NCBI GenBank assembly: GCA_022842305.1
Contig: JALHPY010000025.1
Coordinates: forward strand, 1-40,943
Length of the DNA: 40,943 nucleotides
Direction: 5' to 3'
Source of the DNA: Rubrivivax sp.
Lineage (GTDB): Bacteria > Pseudomonadota > Gammaproteobacteria > Burkholderiales > Burkholderiaceae_C
A model generated the notes under the pieces. The model searched no databases. It was given only the letters and a program-made list of their open reading frames with translations, and had not been told where the DNA came from. Below are positions 36,147 to 40,943 of the stretch, in pieces (the stretch's first letter is position 1; each line of letters starts with the position of its first letter). Position numbers and translations under genes: made by a program.

Positions 36147-36602
36147 ATGCAGAAGTTCATCCTTGCCGCCACCGCCGTAACCGCGCTTGCCATCGCCCTG
36201 CCTGCCGCCGCGCAGTTCCAGAAGCCCGAAGACGCGGTCAAGTACCGCCAGAGCTCGATGTTCGTGATCGGCCAGCATTTCGGCCGCGTCGGCGCCATGG
36301 TCCAGGGCAAGGCGCCGTACGACGCCGCTGCTGCCGCGGCCAACATCGAGGTGGTGGCCAGCATGGCCAAGCTGCCCTTTGCCGGCTTCGTGGAAGGCAC
36401 GTCCAGCACCGAGAAGGGCAAGTCCAAGGCCGACATCTGGACCAAGCGCGCCAAGTTCGACGAAGGCGCCAAGGCCATGCAGGACGCCATGGTCAAGCTC
36501 GTTGCCGCCAGCAAGGCCAACAACCTGGACACGCTCAAGCCGGCCTTCGGCGACGTGGGCAAGACCTGCAAGGGCTGCCACGACGACTTCCGCAACCAGT
36601 GA
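36147..36602 (+). CDS. Cytochrome c' (class II c-type cytochrome)
   Basis: This 151-residue precursor has a signal peptide cleaved after AAAQ near residue 23, then the four-helix bundle of cytochrome c' with KYRQSSMFVIGQHFGRVGAMVQG as the first helix and a C-terminal heme-binding motif C141-K-G-C144-H145. A heme site near the C-terminus is the hallmark of class II. The protein is periplasmic, binds nitric oxide and carbon monoxide in known examples, and is thought to buffer NO. The terminator at 36628-36655 follows. GGAG lies ten bases before the ATG. Confidence 0.96.
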   Translation: MQKFILAATAVTALAIALPAAAQFQKPEDAVKYRQSSMFVIGQHFGRVGAMVQGKAPYDAAAAAANIEVVASMAKLPFAGFVEGTSSTEKGKSKADIWTKRAKFDEGAKAMQDAMVKLVAASKANNLDTLKPAFGDVGKTCKGCHDDFRNQ

Positions 36603-36627
36603 TCGCCCGCCTTTCAGCGGTCTGAAC

Positions 36628-36655
36628 AGGGCCCGCTTCGGCGGGCCTTCTTATT
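36628..36655 (+). terminator. Intrinsic terminator after cytochrome c'
   Basis: GGCCCGC (36630-36636) pairs with GCGGGCC (36641-36647) around a stable TTCG tetraloop, extended by a G-T and an A-T pair, and is followed by TTCTTATT. Stem, loop and T-rich tail are textbook. Confidence 0.85.
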
Positions 36656-36686
36656 GGTCGGCGCCCGCTTCACCAAGTCTTCTTTC

Positions 36687-36715
36687 TGTTGAGGCACACT
36701 CGCGCTGCTTCAACA
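36687..36715. promoter_or_regulatory. Long palindrome upstream of sorA
   Basis: TGTTGAGGCA (36687-36696) and TGCTTCAACA (36706-36715) form an inverted repeat with nine of ten complementary positions and a nine-base spacer. It ends five bases before the AGGAG ribosome site (36721-36725). Its A/T-rich ends in GC-rich DNA suggest an operator rather than a terminator; no T-run follows. Confidence 0.5.
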
Positions 36716-36731
36716 AAACGAGGAGAACTGC

Positions 36732-37949
36732 ATGAACTCACTACCCCCTTCCCCCTTGCGCCGCCACCTGTTAGCTGGTAGTGCCAGCGCACTGGCCGCC
36801 GCCGGCCTGGCCAGCTTCACGCGCGGTGCCGTGGCGCAGACGGCCGCCGTGGCCGCGCCCAAGCCGCTGCCTGCCTATGCGGGCTGGAAGGACCCGAACG
36901 CGCTGATCGTGCACAGCAGCTCGACCATCGAGACCCGCCGCAGCGCCTTCGGCAATGGCGTCATCACGCCGGCCGAACAGCTGTACGTGCGCAACAACCT
37001 GCCCGCGCCCGACGCCGCCATCCTGGCCGACCGCGACGCCTGGCAAGTGGCCGTCTCTGGCGTGAAGAACCCGCGCACGATGACGCTGCGCGAACTCAAG
37101 TCCCTGGGCATCGAATCCGTGGCCATGGTGCTGCAGTGTTCGGGCAACGGCCGCGGCTACTTCCCCAGCAAGCCCAGTGGCACGCCCTGGCAGGTGGGTG
37201 CCGCCGGCTGCGTGATGTGGAGCGGCGTGCCCGTGCGCTGGGTGGCAGAAGCCCTGGGCGGCGTGGCCGACGGCATGATGTTCATGACCGGCACCGGCGG
37301 CGAGGCGCTGCCCGCGGGCGTGGACCCCAAGACGGTGATCGTCGAACGCTCGGTGCCGGCATCGGCCATGGCCGATGCGCTGCTGGCCTGGGAAATGAAC
37401 GGCGCGCCCCTCTCGCTGGCGCACGGCGGCCCGCTGCGTCTGATCGTGCCCGGCTACACCGGTGTCAACAGCATCAAGTACGTCAAGCAACTGGCCTTTA
37501 CCGCCAAGGAAACCGACGCGCGCATCATGTCGCACGGCTACCGCATCTCGCCGCCGGGGGCCAAGGGCGACCCCTCGCAGCCTTCGGTGCAGCAGATGGG
37601 CGTGAAGTCGTGGATCAACAGCCCGGCGCCCGACAGCGGGCCGCTCAAGGCCGGCATGGTGCAGATCCTGGGCGTGGCCTTCGGCGGGATGAACGCCGTG
37701 GCCAAGGTCGAGGTCTCGCTGGATGGCGGCAAGAACTGGGCGCCCGCGCGTTTCGTCGGCCCCGACCTGGGCCGCTTTGCCTGGCGCCAGTTCGCGCTGG
37801 CAACGCGCCTGCCGGCCGGCAGCTACGAGCTCGCCAGCCGTGCCACCGACAGCGCCGGCAACGTGCAGCCCGAGCAGCGTTTCGAGAACGCCGGCGGCTA
37901 CAACAACGCCAGCTGGGTGGACCACGCCGTCAAGGTGACGGTGGCATGA
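36732..37949 (+). CDS. sorA: Sulfite dehydrogenase catalytic (molybdenum) subunit SorA
   Basis: SorA oxidises sulfite to sulfate in the periplasm and passes electrons to cytochrome c. The 405-residue protein begins with a twin-arginine signal (R10 R11 followed by HLLAGSASALAAAGL, AQT cleavage near 37), fitting export of a folded molybdenum enzyme. The sulfite oxidase fold has the molybdenum-ligating cysteine C136 in MVLQCSGNGR, PVRWVAEALGG, HGGPLRLIVPGYTGVNSIKYVKQL, and a C-terminal dimerisation domain with EVSLDGGKNWAPA. AGGAG at 36721-36725 fixes the ATG. The stop overlaps sorB's start (ATGA). Confidence 0.94.
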   Translation: MNSLPPSPLRRHLLAGSASALAAAGLASFTRGAVAQTAAVAAPKPLPAYAGWKDPNALIVHSSSTIETRRSAFGNGVITPAEQLYVRNNLPAPDAAILADRDAWQVAVSGVKNPRTMTLRELKSLGIESVAMVLQCSGNGRGYFPSKPSGTPWQVGAAGCVMWSGVPVRWVAEALGGVADGMMFMTGTGGEALPAGVDPKTVIVERSVPASAMADALLAWEMNGAPLSLAHGGPLRLIVPGYTGVNSIKYVKQLAFTAKETDARIMSHGYRISPPGAKGDPSQPSVQQMGVKSWINSPAPDSGPLKAGMVQILGVAFGGMNAVAKVEVSLDGGKNWAPARFVGPDLGRFAWRQFALATRLPAGSYELASRATDSAGNVQPEQRFENAGGYNNASWVDHAVKVTVA

Positions 37950-38287
37950 AGTCGGCGCGCGCGGCCACTTGGCTGTTGGCCGCCGCGTTGGCGCCCGCGG
38001 CAGTGCCAGCAGCGATAGCGGCCGACGCCGAGCAGGTGGCGCTGGGCCGGCGCCTGTTCACGCAAGAGGCCCAGCCCTCGTGCGCGCTGTGCCACACGCT
38101 GCACGACGCGGGCAGCGCGGGCGCGGTGGGCCCGGTGCTGGACGAGTTGAAGCCCGATGCCCGCCGCGTGGCCGCCGCTCTGCGCAACGGCATCGGCGCC
38201 ATGCCCTCGTTTGCCGAAAAGCTGAGCGAGGCGCAGATCCAGGCGCTGGCCGCCTACGTGTCCAAGGCCAGCGGCGCGGTGCCCTAG
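37946..38287 (+). CDS. sorB: Sulfite dehydrogenase cytochrome c subunit SorB
   Basis: This 113-residue precursor has a signal peptide (to about residue 26, AIAADAEQ) and a single class I c-type heme site C46-A-L-C49-H50, with M86 in IGAMPSF as probable sixth ligand. It would accept electrons from SorA, whose gene it overlaps by four bases, and hand them to the respiratory chain. Size and position match SorB of the SorAB sulfite dehydrogenases. The heme must be attached by a cytochrome c maturation system. Confidence 0.93.
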   Translation: MKSARAATWLLAAALAPAAVPAAIAADAEQVALGRRLFTQEAQPSCALCHTLHDAGSAGAVGPVLDELKPDARRVAAALRNGIGAMPSFAEKLSEAQIQALAAYVSKASGAVP

Positions 38288-38289
38288 GG

Positions 38290-38340
38290 TCAGTCGGGCG
38301 CGAAGCCCAGGACGACGTGGCGCGTCATCGCGCTCTTCCT
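38290..38340 (-). pseudogene. Tail fragment of a second alaX gene
   Basis: In the reverse frame this encodes RKSAMTRHVVLGFAPD and a TGA stop. Twelve of the first 14 residues equal the end of the intact AlaX protein encoded just upstream (KKSAMTRRVVLGFA at 38415 onward), but many codons differ at the third position. It is therefore a divergent homologous tail, not a recent copy. Nothing of the rest of the gene remains. Confidence 0.7.
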
Positions 38341-38348
38341 TTGGTGAT

Positions 38349-38377
38349 CGCTCACATCCGCTGCGCGGATATGAGCG
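38349..38377. repeat. 13-base inverted repeat between two alaX tails
   Basis: Left arm 38349-38361 (CGCTCACATCCGC) and right arm 38365-38377 (GCGGATATGAGCG) pair with one G-T wobble around a TGC loop. It lies between the converging sorB and alaX ends and could be a bidirectional terminator without T-run, or a member of a dispersed palindromic repeat family. Confidence 0.5.
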
Positions 38378-38390
38378 CTCCCCGAAGCAA

Positions 38391-39134
38391 TCAGCCCCGG
38401 CCTGCTGCCGGCTCGGCAAAGCCGAGCACGACCCTGCGGGTCATGGCCGACTTCTTCTCAATCTTCGCGACCACCACGGCGCCCACCTCGGCGGTGTTGC
38501 CCACGTGCGTGCCGCCACAGGGCTGCAGGTCCACGCCTTCGATCTCGAGCACGCGCACGCGGCCCAGGCCGCGCGGGGGTTGCACGCTCATGCTGCGCAC
38601 CAGCTGCGGGTTGGCGTCGAGCTCGGCCTCGCTGATCCAGCGGTGGCGCACTGGATGCGCTTCGGCCACCAGGCGCGCGATGCCGGCGCTGAGCTGTTCC
38701 TTGTCCAGCGGCTCGTTCATGTGGAAGTCCAGCCGCGCATAGGCCGCGGTGATGGAGCAGCCGTCCACCGGGTGCGGCACCAGCGCGCACAGCAGGTGCG
38801 TGGCGGTGTGGAAGCGGCGGTGCGCCAGGCGCCGTGCGGCATCGATGCGCGCCACGACGCGCGTGCCCGGGACAAAGGCCGACAGGTCGGCGCCGGGCGC
38901 GGGCACATGGGCAATGGCGCCGGGCAGGGCCTTGTGCTTGCGCGTGTCGGTGACCTGCAGCACGGCACCCTCCGCCGTGGTCAGCGTGCCGGCGTCACCC
39001 GCCTGGCCGCCACCCAGCGGATAGAACACGCTGCGGTCGAGCACCACGCCTTCCTCGTCCACGGCCAGCACGGTGGCCGCGCATTCCAGCAGCGTGGCGT
39101 CTTCGCGGAACAGCTCTTCGGTCGTCATGTTCAT
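38391..39134 (-). CDS. AlaX-type alanyl-tRNA editing protein
   Basis: AlaX proteins are free-standing homologues of the alanyl-tRNA synthetase editing domain and hydrolyse tRNA-Ala wrongly charged with serine or glycine. The 247-residue protein has the zinc-binding motifs H109-x3-H113 (FHTATHLL) and C206-x3-H210 (QPCGGTHVGNTAEVG), YPLGGGQAGD near 38, and IEKKSAMTRRVVL near the end. The ATG overlaps the stop of the VOC gene by four bases. It is the last gene of a four-gene operon, and beyond its stop lies the tail of another copy. Confidence 0.92.
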   Translation of the reverse strand: MNMTTEELFREDATLLECAATVLAVDEEGVVLDRSVFYPLGGGQAGDAGTLTTAEGAVLQVTDTRKHKALPGAIAHVPAPGADLSAFVPGTRVVARIDAARRLAHRRFHTATHLLCALVPHPVDGCSITAAYARLDFHMNEPLDKEQLSAGIARLVAEAHPVRHRWISEAELDANPQLVRSMSVQPPRGLGRVRVLEIEGVDLQPCGGTHVGNTAEVGAVVVAKIEKKSAMTRRVVLGFAEPAAGRG

Positions 39135-39796
39135 CGGCTTTGCAGGGTGATGAGGCCGCGCGGCGTGGCCAGGGTAGCCTGCAGTGCGGGGGCGCCGCTG
39201 GCCTGCATCTGCACGCCCGGCAACTGCAGCACCTCGCGCGCGGCATCCGGCACGCCGCGCAGCACCAGCCCCTGCAGCGCCACGCCGCTGTCGGCCATCT
39301 GCGCGGCCGGGTGCCGGCCCTGCCATTCGATCAGCGTGGGCAGCGCGCCGCCGCAGCCCAGGCTGCCGTCGGGGCGCAGCGCGATGCGCCAGGACAGCAG
39401 GCCCTGCGGCGTGTCGCGGCTGGCCGCCACCGGTTCGCCGGGCTGCAGTTGCAGCGTATCCAGGCCCTGGCGCAGCGCGTCCAGTTGCTCGGAGCGCGCC
39501 ACCAGGTGCAGCAGCTGCGGTTCTTGCGCCAGTTGCGCCTGCAGCGCCGGGTCGTCCAGGCCAAACCAGCGCGGCCGCGCCGGCAGCGGCGCCTCGGGGT
39601 CGATGGCGATGATCTCGAGGTAGGCGTCGGGGAAGCCAGCGCTGGCGATCCTGAGCAGCCGGTTGTGCGTGCCCATCAGCGCATGCCGGCCGCCCGGGCC
39701 GGGCGCGACGCCGAGCGTGGCCTCGCACCAGGCCGCACCCTGGGCCAGGCTGGCTGCGCCCACCACCAGGTGGTCGACGCGGGCGGCGGGCGTCAC
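39131..39796 (-). CDS. VOC superfamily (glyoxalase-like domain) protein
   Basis: This 221-residue protein starts with a GTG, then TPAARVDHLVVGAASLAQGAAWCEATLGVAP, the paired beta-alpha-beta beginning of the vicinal oxygen chelate fold in its Glyoxalase_3 form (VDHLVVGA, GTHNRLLRI, YLEIIAIDP). Metal-binding histidine and glutamate are suggested by H10 of VDHL and E in LEIIAID. Activity is unknown. The GTG overlaps the stop of the PhzF gene by four bases (GTGA), implying translational coupling. Confidence 0.85.
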   Translation of the reverse strand: MTPAARVDHLVVGAASLAQGAAWCEATLGVAPGPGGRHALMGTHNRLLRIASAGFPDAYLEIIAIDPEAPLPARPRWFGLDDPALQAQLAQEPQLLHLVARSEQLDALRQGLDTLQLQPGEPVAASRDTPQGLLSWRIALRPDGSLGCGGALPTLIEWQGRHPAAQMADSGVALQGLVLRGVPDAAREVLQLPGVQMQASGAPALQATLATPRGLITLQSR

Positions 39797-40638
39797 AGGT
39801 CCACCTCTCCGGCAATGCACACCGCCACATCGCCGCCGATCCAGATGTCGCCATCCGCGGCTTGCACGTGCACCCGTCCCGCACGCCCCAGCACAGCGCC
39901 CTGCGCCGCCACGTAGCGCGGCGGTGCCAGCCCGGCGGCGATCAGCCATTGCGCCAGGCTGGCGTTCAGGCTGCCGGTGACCGGGTCTTCGACCAGGCCG
40001 CCGGGTTGATGGAACAAGGCCCGCACCTCGAAGGCGCAGTCGCCGCCGGCCGGGTGCGCGCCGACCAGCCCCAGCTTCACGTCGCCCAGCAGCGCCGCGT
40101 CGGGCCGCAAGGCCAGCACCTGCGCGGCCGAGCGCAGCATCAGCGCGCACCAGCCCGGGCCGTTGTCCACCCACTGGTGGCGCAACACGTCGTCGGCCGC
40201 CAGGCCCAGGCCGCGCAACAGGCGCTGCAGCAGCACGTCGTCCAGCGGGCCGGTGCGGCGCAGCGGCGGGGCCGCAAAGGCCAGGCGGGCCCCGTCGCGA
40301 CGGATGCGCACCAGGCCCACGCCGCATTCCTGCACCACCACGCCCGCAGCGCGCGGCACGCCGCCGGCCGCCAGCCAGGCGTGGCAGCTGCCCAGCGTGG
40401 GATGGCCGGCAAAGGGCAGCTCGCCGCCGGGGGTGAAGATGCGCACGCAGTAGTCGGCATGGGCAGCCGCGGCATCGCTGGGCGGCAGCAGGAAGGTGGT
40501 CTCCGACAGATTGGTCCAACGCGCAAAGGCCGCCATGGTTTCGTCGCTCAGCCCCTGCGCCGCGTGCACCACCGCCAGCGGGTTGCCCAGCAGCGGCTGC
40601 GCGCTGAAGACGTCGAGCTGGTGGAAACGGCGCTTCAC
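39793..40638 (-). CDS. PhzF family epimerase/isomerase
   Basis: This 281-residue protein has the two-lobed PhzF fold (diaminopimelate epimerase-like): HQLDVFSAQPLLGNPLAVV near the start, the catalytic glutamate E46 in WTNLSETTFLL, GGELPFAGHPTLGSCHAWL, and EDPVTGSLNASLAQWLI near the C-terminus. PhzF of phenazine synthesis isomerises a dihydro-hydroxyanthranilate, but most homologues have unknown substrates, and no phenazine genes are here. The start is a GTG at 40638 that overlaps the stop of the aminotransferase gene. Its position suggests it acts on the product of that aminotransferase. Confidence 0.9.
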   Translation of the reverse strand: MKRRFHQLDVFSAQPLLGNPLAVVHAAQGLSDETMAAFARWTNLSETTFLLPPSDAAAAHADYCVRIFTPGGELPFAGHPTLGSCHAWLAAGGVPRAAGVVVQECGVGLVRIRRDGARLAFAAPPLRRTGPLDDVLLQRLLRGLGLAADDVLRHQWVDNGPGWCALMLRSAAQVLALRPDAALLGDVKLGLVGAHPAGGDCAFEVRALFHQPGGLVEDPVTGSLNASLAQWLIAAGLAPPRYVAAQGAVLGRAGRVHVQAADGDIWIGGDVAVCIAGEVDL

Positions 40639-40943
40639 GCGGCCAGCGCCTCTTTCAGCACCCCGGCCAGCGCCACCACGCCTTGCGTGATGAGCTGCGG
40701 CGCGACCGTGACGAAGCTCAGGCGCAGCGTGTTGGCGTGGCCGCCGGCGGCGAAGAAGGGCGCGCCCGGCACGAAGGCCATGCCGGCCTCCACCGCGCGC
40801 GGCAGCAGTGCGGTGGCGTCCAGCTGCGGCGGCAGCTCCACCCAGAAGAACATGCCGCCACTGGGCACGTTCCAGCGGCAGCCGGCGGGCATGTGCTGCT
40901 CCAGCGCGGCGCGCATGGCGTCGCGGTGCAGCTTGTAGCGCGC
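40635..40943 (-). CDS. PLP-dependent aminotransferase class I/II (C-terminal part, cut by window edge)
   Basis: The frame runs to the edge of the window and encodes the last 102 residues of a fold-type I aminotransferase: ARYKLHRDAMRAALEQHMP, matching the Y..RRD.M region, then GGMFFWVELPPQLDATALLPRAVEAGMAFVPGAPFFA and NTLRLSFVTVAPQLI, where the arginine would bind the substrate carboxylate. The pattern resembles the LysN/2-aminoadipate or MocR-related aminotransferase group. The pyridoxal lysine lies beyond the window. It is the first visible gene of the operon with PhzF, VOC and AlaX genes; more genes may precede it. Confidence 0.88.
   Translation of the reverse strand, partial: ARYKLHRDAMRAALEQHMPAGCRWNVPSGGMFFWVELPPQLDATALLPRAVEAGMAFVPGAPFFAAGGHANTLRLSFVTVAPQLITQGVVALAGVLKEALAA

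Noticed and set aside
36147..36602. Cytochrome c' and b561 as part of a hydrogenase cluster
   Set aside because: The b561 protein resembles hydrogenase cytochrome b, but no hydrogenase subunit or maturation gene is in the window.
39793..40638. PhzF as evidence of phenazine biosynthesis
   Set aside because: No other phz gene is present and the PhzF family is mostly of other function.

Overview
The window is about 41 kb of very GC-rich bacterial chromosome. It carries a complete F-type ATP synthase operon in the order atpIBEFHAGDC, an ArfB release factor, RadA, class IV branched-chain aminotransferase, SorAB sulfite dehydrogenase, a cytochrome b561/cytochrome c' pair and a CcmC/CcmD/CcmI remnant of cytochrome c maturation System I. 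This gene content, the protein sequences and the base composition suggest a betaproteobacterium of the Burkholderiales, most likely Comamonadaceae. That placement is inference from family resemblance, not a database match. I saw no rRNA, tRNA, CRISPR array, insertion sequence or prophage gene. Most long antisense reading frames here are GC-driven shadows.

Layout. Bases 1-6692 hold mostly forward housekeeping genes: the arfB 3' end, a GlsB/YeaQ membrane protein, radA, a metallophosphoesterase, a reverse-strand family 25 glycosyltransferase, ilvE with a small zinc-finger protein, and two unrecognised proteins (one secreted, one membrane). Bases 6689-17495 are all on the reverse strand. Read from 17495 downward, they encode a fused NfnA-NfnB-like ferredoxin/NAD(P)H transhydrogenase, a rubrerythrin-like protein with zinc ribbons, a single-chain pyruvate:ferredoxin oxidoreductase (NifJ), a dihydroorotate-dehydrogenase-like flavoprotein, a 2[4Fe-4S] ferredoxin, a small lipoprotein, two GNAT acetyltransferases and an MFS exporter. 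The first five form a coherent low-potential electron module. An FNR/Anr-like box lies upstream of it.

Bases 18057-19817 carry ccmC-ccmD-ccmI without the other ccm genes. A bidirectional hairpin separates them from the reverse-strand ATP synthase operon (19909-27261), which has a perfect TATAAT box just upstream of atpI. Bases 27369-31298 are a tightly coupled forward operon: an MBL-fold hydrolase, a DsbD/ScsB-type membrane thiol reductase and a periplasmic redoxin. Bases 31279-35247 are reverse-strand carbon genes (glpD, SMP-30 lactonase, aldose epimerase) and another GNAT.

Bases 35252-38287 hold respiratory and redox genes: a cytochrome b561, the divergently transcribed cytochrome c', and sorA-sorB preceded by a strong palindrome. 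Bases 38391-40943 are a reverse operon in which every junction overlaps by four bases: aminotransferase (cut by the window edge), PhzF-like isomerase, VOC protein and AlaX-type alanyl-tRNA editing protein. Just beyond the alaX stop lies the divergent tail of a second alaX copy, which looks like a scar of gene replacement.

Together the genes suggest a respiratory bacterium that can also oxidise pyruvate through ferredoxin under low oxygen, balance ferredoxin, NADH and NADPH by an Nfn-like enzyme, protect that module with a rubrerythrin, oxidise sulfite in the periplasm, and maintain periplasmic thiols and c-type cytochromes.
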